Origin: Pseudonocardia acidicola | GTDB taxonomy: Bacteria > Actinomycetota > Actinomycetes > Mycobacteriales > Pseudonocardiaceae | Direction: 5' to 3' | DNA length: 34,632 nucleotides | Assembly: GCF_012911935.1 (NCBI RefSeq) | Contig: NZ_JAAXLA010000075.1 | Span: 1 to 34,632, forward strand | In this document: positions 23,683 to 31,372 of the stretch, in pieces | How the letters are laid out: every line of letters starts with the position of its first letter | How positions within the stretch are numbered: the first letter of the stretch is position 1 | Made by a program: the position numbers and the translations under genes | Notes under the pieces: generated by a model | Databases searched by the model: none | Seen by the model: the letters and a program-made list of their open reading frames with translations, nothing else | What the model was told of the DNA's origin: nothing

Positions 23683-24846
23683 TCAGGGACGGCCGTGGCG
23701 GCCAGCGGGTGGGGGCGGAGCGGACGGGCCACGGCCTGGGCCGGCGCCAGGACCCATCGGGCCGGGGCCACCGGGGCCGTAGCCACCCGGGCCGGGAGCG
23801 CCGGGGCCGTAGCCACCGGGGCCACCCGGGCCGTACCCGCCGGGCCCCATCGGGCCGCGGGCGCGGGCTCCGGCGTACGCCTGCTCCTCCGCGTAGGACT
23901 CCTGGATCGCGCGCTGCGCAGCCGGGGGCAGGGTGTGCATCATCGCCATCACCCGCTCCCGGCGCCGCCGCACCGCCTTGCGCTCGGGCAACCCGGCCGC
24001 CGCCTCCAGCTGCGGCTTCAACGGCGGCAGCCCGGACAGCTCGCTCACCTCGGCCATCTCCCGGGCCGCCTGCGCGGTGTCCTTCTCCTCGGACATCCCG
24101 ATCGGGCCTTGGCGGCGGCCGTTGAGGAACTGCGCCACCACCGGCTCCTCGCTCGTGAGGAGCACCTCGCGCGGCCCGAACATCGCCAGGTGCTTGCGGT
24201 AGAGCATCCCGATGTTGTCCGGCACCGTCTGCGCCGTGTTGATGTCGTGGGTGACGATCAGGAACGTCGAGTCCGTCATCGCGTTCAGATCGATGATCAA
24301 CTGGTTGAGATAGGCCGTGCGCACCGGGTCCAGACCCGAGTCCGGCTCGTCGAACAGGATGATCTCCGGGTCCAGCACCAGCGCCCGGGCCAGCCCGGCC
24401 CGCTTGCGCATCCCACCCGAGATCTCCCCCGGCAGCTTCTTCTCGTCGCCGGCGAGCCCGACCATCTCCATCTTCTCCGCGACGATGTCGCGGATCTGCG
24501 CCTCGGACTTGCGCGTGTGCTCGCGCAGCGGGAACGCAATGTTGTCGTAGAGGTTCATCGACCCGAACAGCGCGCCGTCCTGGAACAGCACCCCGAACAG
24601 CTTGCGGATCTCATACAGCTTCGACTCGCTGCAGCGCACCAGGTCGGTGTCGTGAATGACGATCGACCCCTTCTCCGGCTTGAGCAGCCCGATCAGGGTC
24701 TTCAAGAACACCGACTTGCCCGTCCCCGACGGGCCCAGCAGCACGCTGACCTCGCCCGGCGGCAACGTCAGCGTCACGTCCGACCAGATGTTCGCCCGCC
24801 CGAACGACTTCGACAGCCCCTCGACCTTGACCTCGACGCCGGCCAC
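23683..24846 (-). CDS. mceG: Mce importer ATPase (MceG/Mkl/MlaF-type)
   Basis: This ABC ATPase (387 aa) would power the YrbE permeases. Walker A GPSGTGKS is at 38-45, Q-loop Gln at 89, signature SGGMRKRAG at 143-151, Walker B IILFDEPDSGLD with D167-E168, and H-loop His at 200. Residues after about 250 form an extension: helical to about 325, then a Gly/Pro/Tyr-rich low-complexity tail (331-372). I chose the GTG at 24844-24846 because GGAGG lies 5 nt before it; a GTG 18 bp upstream lacks a spaced ribosome site. It is the first gene of the operon. In M. tuberculosis the homologue mkl stands apart from the mce operons, near rplJL. Confidence 0.92.
   Translation of the reverse strand: MAGVEVKVEGLSKSFGRANIWSDVTLTLPPGEVSVLLGPSGTGKSVFLKTLIGLLKPEKGSIVIHDTDLVRCSESKLYEIRKLFGVLFQDGALFGSMNLYDNIAFPLREHTRKSEAQIRDIVAEKMEMVGLAGDEKKLPGEISGGMRKRAGLARALVLDPEIILFDEPDSGLDPVRTAYLNQLIIDLNAMTDSTFLIVTHDINTAQTVPDNIGMLYRKHLAMFGPREVLLTSEEPVVAQFLNGRRQGPIGMSEEKDTAQAAREMAEVSELSGLPPLKPQLEAAAGLPERKAVRRRRERVMAMMHTLPPAAQRAIQESYAEEQAYAGARARGPMGPGGYGPGGPGGYGPGAPGPGGYGPGGPGPMGPGAGPGRGPSAPPPPAGRHGRP
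23734..23856 (-). repeat. Gly/Pro/Tyr-coding imperfect repeats at the mceG 3' end
   Basis: Short GC-rich units related to GGGGCCGTAGCCACC recur several times and encode repeated GGYGPG and GPMGPG blocks. In the protein these form a tail at about 331-372. Such DNA is prone to slippage, so tail length may vary between strains. Confidence 0.7.
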
Positions 24847-24901
24847 CGATGCCTCCGATTCCACTCCGAATGCGGTGCGGCGGGCCGACCTGATTGCCTC
24901 A

Positions 24902-24928
24902 GGACCGTCGGCTACCGCTCAACGGTCC
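24902..24928. promoter_or_regulatory. Inverted repeat in the mce operon leader
   Basis: Arms GGACCGT (24902-24908) and ACGGTCC (24922-24928) flank 13 bp, with centres 20 bp apart, about two helical turns. The repeat lies 56-82 bp upstream of the mceG start. It could be an operator or form an mRNA hairpin. A TAnnnT box (complement of 24947-24952) is just upstream but lacks a convincing -35. Confidence 0.4.
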
Positions 24929-24990
24929 AACGAGGGTGGGTGAGGCAGGTTACTGACGAGTTCGGTTTGGGCGGCGAAGTTACGCCGATC

Positions 24991-25029
24991 GGAGTTGTGA
25001 ACTGCTGCGCGTGGCGGCGGCACAACTCC
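24991..25029. promoter_or_regulatory. Long-spaced inverted repeat between the PucR gene and the mce operon
   Basis: Perfect 9-bp arms GGAGTTGTG (24991-24999) and CACAACTCC (25021-25029) flank 21 bp, with centres 30 bp apart, about three turns. It starts 10 bp past the regulator's stop and lies about 145 bp before mceG. It may be an operator for the mce operon. A transcription terminator for the regulator gene is less likely, given the 21-nt loop and no T-run. Confidence 0.45.
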
Positions 25030-25038
25030 CCCGACTAG

Positions 25039-26313
25039 CTAGTGCCCGTTGGGGTGGCTCGCTCCTCCCCCGCCGGGGCGGCGCAGCACCGTGGCACCGA
25101 ACCATCGGCAGATGGTGAGCGCGAGCTGCAGCTCGAGGGGATCGCGGTCCAGATCCGGGAGGTACTTCTCGACGATCTGCTGAATCCGGTAATGGACGGT
25201 GTTGCGGTGCACCATCAGCTGCTCGGCGGTGGCCACATAGCTGCGGTTGGTGGCGAGGAACAGCCGCAGCGTCTCCCGCAGGCCCTCCTGCCGGCGGTCG
25301 TCCAGGGCGAGGTCCCCCAGGGTGTCGGCGACGAAGTCGGCCAGTTCCTGCGGTTCGTCGGCGAGCAGCGCGACCGGCGCGATCTGACCGAACGCGACCG
25401 CCCGCGGCGCGTTCTCCCCCGCGGACACCGCGAGCTTCTTCGCGCGCGAAGCGTTGCGCAGGCTCCGGCGGAACCCGTCGAGGCCCGGGCGGGGACTGCC
25501 GAGGGCGACCCGGACCGGGAGCCGGGCACCGTCGAGCTCGCGGGCGACGAGCCCGGCGTCGAGATCCTGGTCGGCGGCCACCGGGAACCAGATCCGCACA
25601 TCGCGCTCGTCGGTGGGGACGGACAGCGCCGGGCCACGGGCTGCGAGGACCTTCTGCAGCACCGAGGTGAGCCGGTCGAACACGCCCATCACGTCGTCCG
25701 GCGGGGTCGCCCGGTCGATCCACCCCTCGACCGCCAGGTGGGTGCGGCCCAGCCGGTAGCCCAGCGCGGTCTCGGCCTGCCGGATGTCGGGCGACGGATC
25801 GTGCAGCAGCTGGGTGATCCAGTGCTGGCGGAGCACACCACGGCTGCTCACCCAGCGCTCGCGCTCCTCCTCGTAGGCGCGCGCGACCTGTTCGCAGACC
25901 CGGTCGATGTAGACGGCGACGACGTTGACCAGCGCGATCATCGTCTCGGACGTGTCCGCCCGGTTCAGCCGCACGGCCTCGGAGAGGGCGGTGTCGAGGA
26001 ACTTCGCCTGCCCCAGCCGGTAGGCCCGCAACAGCGCCGAGAGCGGGACGTCGCGCTGGGCCAGCCGCCGGGCGTAGGACGTCGCCGACGACGGGGCGTC
26101 GACGGTGTGCGGATCGATGTCGTTCATCAGCACGTGCATCGCGGTCACGATGTTCTCGGCGATGCTCGCCTCCAGCAGCGCGCCGAGCCGCTCGTCGTGG
26201 TCGAGGACGGCGATCTCCTGCTCGGTCTCGGCCGTCAGCTCGGCGATGAACCGCTCCCGGTGGGGCAGCATCGCGCGCGCGACCAGCACGACCGGATGCG
26301 TCTGTGCGTCCAT
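25039..26313 (-). CDS. PucR/CdaR-family transcriptional regulator
   Basis: This 424-aa regulator has the C-terminal PucR helix-turn-helix (about 345-405), with the typical LRLFLATNRSYVATAEQL and HRNTVHYRIQQI. The middle (about 165-320) fits the GGDEF-like sensor part of CdaR-type proteins, and the N-terminal helical region resembles the RsbRD-type domain often joined to it. ATG start with GGGGAG upstream. It lies 38 bp after the FAD oxidoreductase gene and 192 bp before mceG, all on one strand, so it may control either operon. The signal is unknown. Confidence 0.85.
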   Translation of the reverse strand: MDAQTHPVVLVARAMLPHRERFIAELTAETEQEIAVLDHDERLGALLEASIAENIVTAMHVLMNDIDPHTVDAPSSATSYARRLAQRDVPLSALLRAYRLGQAKFLDTALSEAVRLNRADTSETMIALVNVVAVYIDRVCEQVARAYEEERERWVSSRGVLRQHWITQLLHDPSPDIRQAETALGYRLGRTHLAVEGWIDRATPPDDVMGVFDRLTSVLQKVLAARGPALSVPTDERDVRIWFPVAADQDLDAGLVARELDGARLPVRVALGSPRPGLDGFRRSLRNASRAKKLAVSAGENAPRAVAFGQIAPVALLADEPQELADFVADTLGDLALDDRRQEGLRETLRLFLATNRSYVATAEQLMVHRNTVHYRIQQIVEKYLPDLDRDPLELQLALTICRWFGATVLRRPGGGGASHPNGH

Positions 26314-26348
26314 CTCGCTCCCCGTCGGTCCTCCCCGCGGCTGGCGGG

Positions 26349-26354
26349 ATGCTA
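26349..26354 (-). promoter_or_regulatory. Possible -10 box for the PucR-family gene
   Basis: TAGCAT on the minus strand lies 35 bp upstream of the regulator's ATG and includes the stop codon of the preceding gene. The same hexamer is the -10 of the rplJ promoter. No good -35 is seen at 16-18 bp, so the gene may instead be read through from upstream. Confidence 0.3.
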
Positions 26355-27788
26355 GGCCGTCACCGGGATCCGCAACCGCCGCAGGGCCGACCGCGCCGCG
26401 TTCGCCCCGCCCATGCCGTGCACGCCGGCGCCGGGTGGGGTGGCGGCGGAGCAGATGAACACACCCGGGATCCCGGTGCTGTACGGGTCGAGGGCGATCC
26501 GCGGGCGCATCAGGACCTGCAGTTCGGTGTTGGCCCCGGTGACGATGTCGCCGCCGACGTAGTTCGCGTTGTACGCCGCGAACCCGGGCGCCGACCGCAC
26601 GGCGAGCCCGACGATCCGCTCCCGCAGCCCCGGCGCGAACCGCTCCAGCTGGTCGAGCACCAGGTCGGTGGCGTCACCGGGATACCCGTGCGGCACGTGC
26701 GCGTAGGCCCACACGGGGTGGACGTCGCCCGCCGACCGGCCGGGGTCGGCCAGGTACTGCTGCGCGACGAGCACGAACGGCCGCTCCGGCAGCCGTCCGC
26801 GGTGGATCTCCCGCTCGGCGAGCGCGATCTCCTCGAACGTGCCGCCGACGTGCACCGTCCCGGCCCGCCGGCAGTGCTCGTTGCGCCACGGCACCCCGCC
26901 CGCCACCGCGAGGTCGACCTTGAAGGCTCCCGGCCCGTGCCGGTACCGCCGGTAGGCCCGGGCGACACGCGCCGGGAGCCGGTCCCCGGCGAGGTCGGCG
27001 ACCGCGCCCGGGGCGAGGTCGAGCAGCACGGCGGCGGCCGGCGGGAGCTCGGCGAGCGAGCGCACCCGGATCCCGGTCTCGATCGTGCCGCCGAGGTCGG
27101 CGAGCAGCGCGGCCAGCGCGTCGGTGATCGCACGGGACCCGCCGCGCGCGACCGGCCAGCCGAAGCGGTGCCCGGCGGCCGTGAGCATGAGCCCGATCGC
27201 TGCGCTCGTGGGCCGCTCGAACGGGTGGAAGGCGTGCGCCGCCACCCCGGCGAACAGCGCCCGGGCAGCGTCGGTGCGCCAGCGGCGCGCCACCAGGGCG
27301 GCCGGCTGCAGCGCCCGCAGGCCGAACCCGGCGAGCCGCACCGGGTGTCGCGGGACGTGCACGACCGGCCGCATCAGATCCGCGGACAGCGCGTCGAAAC
27401 CGGCGCTCAGCGGGCCGAACAGGCGTCGCCAGGCGGGGCCGTCCACGCCGAGCCCGGCGGCCGTCTCGTCGAGCGAGCGCACCAGCACCCCGGCCCCGCC
27501 GGTGTCGAGCGGGTGGGCCAGGTCGACCTCCGGCCGGCACCACTCCAGGCCGTACCGGTCGAGCCCGAGCGTCTGCAGGAACGGCGACCCGAGAACCATC
27601 GGGTGGACCGCCGAGCAGTGGTCGTGCAGCACCCCCGGCACGGTCAGCTCGCTCGTCCGGGTGCCCCCGCCGATCTCGTCCGCGGCCTCGAGCACCGTCA
27701 CCCGCAGGCCCGCGCGGGCCAGGGCGACGGCGCCGGCCAGCCCGTTCGGGCCGGCCCCCACCACGATCGCGGTGTCGCCGCCGGTCAT
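26352..27788 (-). CDS. Phytoene-desaturase-like FAD-dependent oxidoreductase
   Basis: This 478-aa flavoprotein belongs to the phytoene dehydrogenase-like group (COG1233). The N-terminal dinucleotide-binding motif VGAGPNGLAG is at about 10-19 and is followed by the VLEAADEIGGGTRT stretch that contacts FAD. The C-terminal part ends with PGVFICSAATPPGAGVHGMGG, the closing FAD motif of this group. Members desaturate, isomerise or otherwise oxidise isoprenoid or lipid substrates; this one's substrate is not evident. The ATG overlaps the stop of the upstream DUF3556-like gene by 4 bp, so the two are translationally coupled. No signal peptide is seen. Confidence 0.85.
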   Translation of the reverse strand: MTGGDTAIVVGAGPNGLAGAVALARAGLRVTVLEAADEIGGGTRTSELTVPGVLHDHCSAVHPMVLGSPFLQTLGLDRYGLEWCRPEVDLAHPLDTGGAGVLVRSLDETAAGLGVDGPAWRRLFGPLSAGFDALSADLMRPVVHVPRHPVRLAGFGLRALQPAALVARRWRTDAARALFAGVAAHAFHPFERPTSAAIGLMLTAAGHRFGWPVARGGSRAITDALAALLADLGGTIETGIRVRSLAELPPAAAVLLDLAPGAVADLAGDRLPARVARAYRRYRHGPGAFKVDLAVAGGVPWRNEHCRRAGTVHVGGTFEEIALAEREIHRGRLPERPFVLVAQQYLADPGRSAGDVHPVWAYAHVPHGYPGDATDLVLDQLERFAPGLRERIVGLAVRSAPGFAAYNANYVGGDIVTGANTELQVLMRPRIALDPYSTGIPGVFICSAATPPGAGVHGMGGANAARSALRRLRIPVTA

Positions 27789-29572
27789 GCGCTGCTGGGG
27801 ACGTCGGGCCGGTCACGGTCCCCGGGTCCGCCGATGACCTCGACGGGGATCTGCGAGCCGGCGCCGTCGAGCCACGGCTGGCGGGAGATCATGTCTTCGA
27901 TCCGCACGTACCCCTCCTCGACGAGCCCGGTGGCCGCGTCGTGGATGCGGTAGTGCTGGCGCTGGACCTGGATGGGCTGCGATTCGAGCATGATCACCCG
28001 CAGCTCGCCCGGGGCGAAGCCGCACCGCTCCTGCACCGCGGCCAGCAGGCTCTCGTCGTGCAGGTGGCCCTCGCCGAAGTTCCAGCCGAGGACGACCCCC
28101 GCCACGAACTCGCCCTCGCGCACGTCGTAGGCCTCGATGTCGTCCAACGCGCGCGGGAGCAGCCCGTTCAGCGCCCGGCCGTGGCTGTGCATCGAGCGCC
28201 AGGCCATGGCCTTGGCCAGCATCAGCTCGGCGGTGTCGTCGTCGTAGAGCGTCGCGAGCTGGTCCCGGGTGGTGCGGGCGGCCTTGACGATGTGGGCGTT
28301 GAGCGCGTTCTCCGCCCCGGTGCCCGGGCCGTCGGCGCCCTTGCGGAAGCACCAGAAGCTCGTGGCCCAGTTGCCCGCGTAGTACCGCATCGCCGGAAGG
28401 AACGACACCAGGTGCGGCTTCGCGTTGCCCAGCACGGGCATCGCGACGAGCGCGGCCAGCAGGATCACCCCGAGCAGCGGCGAACCGAGGCCGAACACGT
28501 CCACGTGGGCGTTCGCACCGAAGAGGAACACCGTCGCGAACATGACGTAGATGTTCCACTCCAGCGGCACTCCCATCGGGAAGGTCGACAGGATGTGCAG
28601 GTGGAAGATCAACATGAGGCCGATCGCCAGCGAGGTGACGATCCCGCCGTGCGACAGCACCAGCACCACGGGGACCACGTACTCGATCACCGTGCCGGTG
28701 TGCGCCGCCACGCCCGCGAGCCGTGAGGGACGGATGTCGTTCGGGTAGTCGCGGTAGAACTTCCGCTTGATCCAGTTGATCCGCTGCAACGGGCTGTTGC
28801 TGATCATGATCGAGACCACGTAGGGGAAGTGGTGGTTCAGCTTGGACGACGCCGCGCCCCACCACATCGCCAGCATGACCAGCTTCAGGCCGATCAGCAT
28901 GTCCGAGTACGGGAACAGGAAGACGACCACGGTCACCGCGTACTGCTCCGCGCGGGCCGCCAGAAAGATCGTCTTGTCACGCAGCCCGATCAGCGCGAGG
29001 GCGACCAGCAGCGGTGCGATCGACACCGGCGCGAGCAGGCCGGCGGAGTGGCCGACGGGGACGAGGTCCGGCGACCCCGCAGCGACGACCAGCCGGCCCG
29101 CCGAGACGAGCACGGCAAGGTAGAGCAGGACGTCGACGACCGTGCGGGTCGTCCCCCGGGTCAGCGGGACCTTGCCCGGCCACGGCGCCAGCCGGACGGT
29201 GCCCGGCCGGAGCCAGTGCAGGAAGGCGCCCACCGGCGGCAGGAAGCGCAGCGTCAGCGGCATCGAGCCGCAGCCGAGGCCGAGGACCTCGTACAGCAGC
29301 GTCCAGATGACGACCTTCTGGAAGAAGACCGGCTCCGTCCACCAGGACGTGAGGTCGGAGACCGGGCCGAGGCCCGGGGTCAGCGCGATGAGCGCGATCC
29401 CGCCCCACACGTACCCGACGAGTTTGACGACGTAGAGCAGGTAGACCGCGTACGGCGTGCCGAACCCGTTCTCGACCCAGTGCAGCGCCAGCGGCTTGAT
29501 CCGTTCCAGCCGCGGCTTCGCCTTCCATTCCTCGCGGTCGATGTCAGGGAAATCGGGGGCGATGAATCCCAT
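27785..29572 (-). CDS. DUF3556-like multi-pass membrane protein
   Basis: This 595-aa protein looks like the DUF3556 transmembrane family known from mycobacteria and relatives, of no assigned function. After a soluble N-terminus (MGFIAPDFPDID) there are about eight to ten hydrophobic segments between residues 45 and 405, with a charged His/Lys/Arg-rich loop (KLNHHFPY, then WIKRKFYRDYP) in the middle. Residues from about 430 form a soluble domain. The His-rich membrane part loosely recalls HTTM/vitamin-K carboxylase-type proteins, which I would not press. I chose the ATG at 29570-29572; the open frame further upstream shadows the ligase gene. It lies 59 bp after the ligase and overlaps the FAD gene. 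Confidence 0.7.
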   Translation of the reverse strand: MGFIAPDFPDIDREEWKAKPRLERIKPLALHWVENGFGTPYAVYLLYVVKLVGYVWGGIALIALTPGLGPVSDLTSWWTEPVFFQKVVIWTLLYEVLGLGCGSMPLTLRFLPPVGAFLHWLRPGTVRLAPWPGKVPLTRGTTRTVVDVLLYLAVLVSAGRLVVAAGSPDLVPVGHSAGLLAPVSIAPLLVALALIGLRDKTIFLAARAEQYAVTVVVFLFPYSDMLIGLKLVMLAMWWGAASSKLNHHFPYVVSIMISNSPLQRINWIKRKFYRDYPNDIRPSRLAGVAAHTGTVIEYVVPVVLVLSHGGIVTSLAIGLMLIFHLHILSTFPMGVPLEWNIYVMFATVFLFGANAHVDVFGLGSPLLGVILLAALVAMPVLGNAKPHLVSFLPAMRYYAGNWATSFWCFRKGADGPGTGAENALNAHIVKAARTTRDQLATLYDDDTAELMLAKAMAWRSMHSHGRALNGLLPRALDDIEAYDVREGEFVAGVVLGWNFGEGHLHDESLLAAVQERCGFAPGELRVIMLESQPIQVQRQHYRIHDAATGLVEEGYVRIEDMISRQPWLDGAGSQIPVEVIGGPGDRDRPDVPSSA

Positions 29573-29631
29573 GGATGGTCCTTCGTTCCTGGTCCACGGC
29601 GCGGCGAATCCACACCGATGGGGACGGCGGG

Positions 29632-31098
29632 TCAGCCTGCGGTCGACCCGGATTCGGCGAGCCGGTCGCGCAATCGGATCTTGTCGATCTTCCCGACCGG
29701 ATTCCTGGGCAGCGTCGGCACCATGACGATGTCGGCGGGACGCTTGTACGTCGACAGGGATCCGGCGCAGTGCTCGTGCAGTTGCGCAGCGGTCGCGGTG
29801 GCCCCCGGGTTCAGCGTCACGAACGCGACGGGGACCTCGCCGAGAACGGTGTGCGCACGGCCGACGACGGCGACCTCGAGAACCGCGGGATGGGAGTGCA
29901 GGACGGACTCGATCTCCTTGGGGTAGATGTTCTCGCCACCCCGGATGATCATGTCCTTGATGCGGTCGACGAGCACGAGGTAGCCGTCCTCGTCGAATCG
30001 GCCGACATCGCCCGTGTGCAGCCAGCCGTCGACGACGGTCCGCGCCGTCTCCTCCGGCCGGTTGAGGTAGCCGCACATCACGTTGGGACCGCGCACCACC
30101 ACCTCGCCCGGCGACCCGTCGGTGACCCGCCGCCCGCGGGCGTCCACGATCGCGACCTCCTGGCCCGGGATCGGCAACCCGACGGTGCCCGGCTTGCGGA
30201 TGCCGCCGACCGGGTTGATCGTCGACGCGCAGGTGCCCTCGGAGAGTCCGTAGCCCTCGACGATCGGGATCCGGTACCGGCGCTCGAAGCGCCCGATCAG
30301 CTCGGCCGGCATCGGGGCCGCACCGCAGATGGCGAGCCGCAGCGACGACGTGTCGGGCCGGACCTCCTCGGGCAGCGTCGCGAGCATCGCGTAGATCGCG
30401 GGCACCGCGGAGAAGTAGGTGGGCCGCACCGCCTCGACGGCCGGGAAGAACGCGGCCGGGCGGAACCGTCCGGCGATCGTCGCCCGCCCGCCCGCGAGCA
30501 GCGGCGACAGCACGCTGACCACGATCCCGTTGACGTGGAACAGCGGCAGGACGAGCAGGCTGTGGTCGGACGGGCCCAGTCCGACCGACGCGATCGCCAT
30601 CGCGCACATCGCCGTCAGGTTGGCGTGGTCGAGCATCACGCCCTTGGGCCGGCCGGTCGTGCCGCTGGTGTGGATGAGCAGGGCGAGCGCGGCGGGATCG
30701 GCGGGGACCGGGGCCGGGCCGGCGCCGGCCGCCACGGCGGGCAGGTCCGCCACGTCCATGGTGGCGACATCGGGACCCGACCCGTCACCGAGCACGACCA
30801 CCGCGCCGGAGTCCTCGATCTGGTACCTCGCCTCGGCGGCGGTCAGCGCGGGATTCACCGGTGTCACGGCGGCGCCCAGGCGCCAGGCCGCGAACAGCGC
30901 GACGACGAGTTCCACCCGGTTGGGCAGCACGACCGCGACGACGTCACCGGGCTCGACGCCCCGGCGCTGCAGCGCACCGGCGGCCGCGCGCACGCGCCCG
31001 GCGAATGCGGAATTGGTCAGCTGCAGTTCGTCGTCGGCGATGCACGCCGCGGACGGATTCCGTCGCGCCCGCTCGTCCGGCAGCACCGCATTGTGCAC
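29632..31098 (-). CDS. AMP-forming acyl-CoA synthetase/ligase (class I)
   Basis: This 488-aa ANL enzyme activates an acid with ATP and CoA. The P-loop motif LIHTSGTTGRPKGV, A5 motif EGYGLSEGT, the HTGDVG motif, hinge IRGGENIYPKEIE and catalytic Lys of NPVGKIDK (about 470) are present. I chose the GTG at 31096-31098 (residues VHNAVLPDERA) with GAAGG/GAGG before it. An ATG 66 bp upstream sits inside the operator-like repeat at 31151-31177 and would make a poorly conserved extension. It is the first gene of a three-gene operon with the DUF3556-like and FAD genes. The substrate is unknown; a medium or long acyl chain is a guess. Confidence 0.88.
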   Translation of the reverse strand: MHNAVLPDERARRNPSAACIADDELQLTNSAFAGRVRAAAGALQRRGVEPGDVVAVVLPNRVELVVALFAAWRLGAAVTPVNPALTAAEARYQIEDSGAVVVLGDGSGPDVATMDVADLPAVAAGAGPAPVPADPAALALLIHTSGTTGRPKGVMLDHANLTAMCAMAIASVGLGPSDHSLLVLPLFHVNGIVVSVLSPLLAGGRATIAGRFRPAAFFPAVEAVRPTYFSAVPAIYAMLATLPEEVRPDTSSLRLAICGAAPMPAELIGRFERRYRIPIVEGYGLSEGTCASTINPVGGIRKPGTVGLPIPGQEVAIVDARGRRVTDGSPGEVVVRGPNVMCGYLNRPEETARTVVDGWLHTGDVGRFDEDGYLVLVDRIKDMIIRGGENIYPKEIESVLHSHPAVLEVAVVGRAHTVLGEVPVAFVTLNPGATATAAQLHEHCAGSLSTYKRPADIVMVPTLPRNPVGKIDKIRLRDRLAESGSTAG

Positions 31099-31150
31099 GA
31101 CCCTCGCCCTTCGCCCCGTCGTGATGTCGAAGGGACGGTACGGGCCGCCT

Positions 31151-31177
31151 GTGATCCGAAACATAGATTCGGATCAC
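31151..31177. promoter_or_regulatory. 27-bp perfect inverted-repeat operator
   Basis: Arms GTGATCCGAA (31151-31160) and TTCGGATCAC (31168-31177) are perfect 10-bp complements around a 7-bp centre. The site covers the -10 and most of the spacer of the proposed ligase promoter, so a bound dimer (TetR- or GntR-type size) would repress it. No gene for such a regulator is in the window apart from the PucR-type one. Confidence 0.7.
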
Positions 31178-31188
31178 GAACTTGCCGA
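31160..31188 (-). promoter_or_regulatory. Promoter of the ligase-DUF3556-FAD operon
   Basis: TCGGCA (complement of 31183-31188) and TATGTT (complement of 31160-31165) are 17 bp apart on the minus strand. The start near 31153 gives a leader of about 55 nt to the GTG at 31098. The overlap with a 27-bp inverted repeat strengthens the call. Confidence 0.55.
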
Positions 31189-31311
31189 TGGCGCCTGTGC
31201 GCGGCGCACAAGGTCTACGGACGGTGAATGCGCATGTCACCCGATCGAGCCGGACGCCCCCGGATCGGGCTCCGCGGAATGACGGAGAAGGCGAAGGAGC
31301 CGCGAATGCGC

Positions 31312-31349
31312 GTGGCCGGGAAGGAGCCTTCCGGCTCCTTCCCGGCCAC
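31312..31349 (-). terminator. Terminator of the ADH-R2lox-MpaB operon
   Basis: A perfect 17-bp stem, arms 31312-31328 and 31333-31349, with a TTCC loop, begins 23 nt past the stop of the MpaB-family gene. It lies between that stop and the promoter of the next operon. No T-run is seen, as is common in high-GC actinobacteria. Confidence 0.8.
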
Positions 31350-31372
31350 CGGTGCTGCGAATCCGGATGCGG

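Noticed and set aside
23734..23856. CRISPR-like short repeats
   Set aside because: The repeats are imperfect, lie inside the mceG reading frame and encode Gly/Pro/Tyr blocks; there are no spacers.
29573..30607. 5' extension of the DUF3556-like protein to about 940 aa, a possible fusion
   Set aside because: The added part is an out-of-frame reading of the ligase gene and has no recognisable domain.
31099..31164. ATG start at 31162-31164 for the second CoA ligase
   Set aside because: It lies within the inverted repeat and over the proposed -10; the GTG at 31098 has a ribosome site and a better N-terminus.
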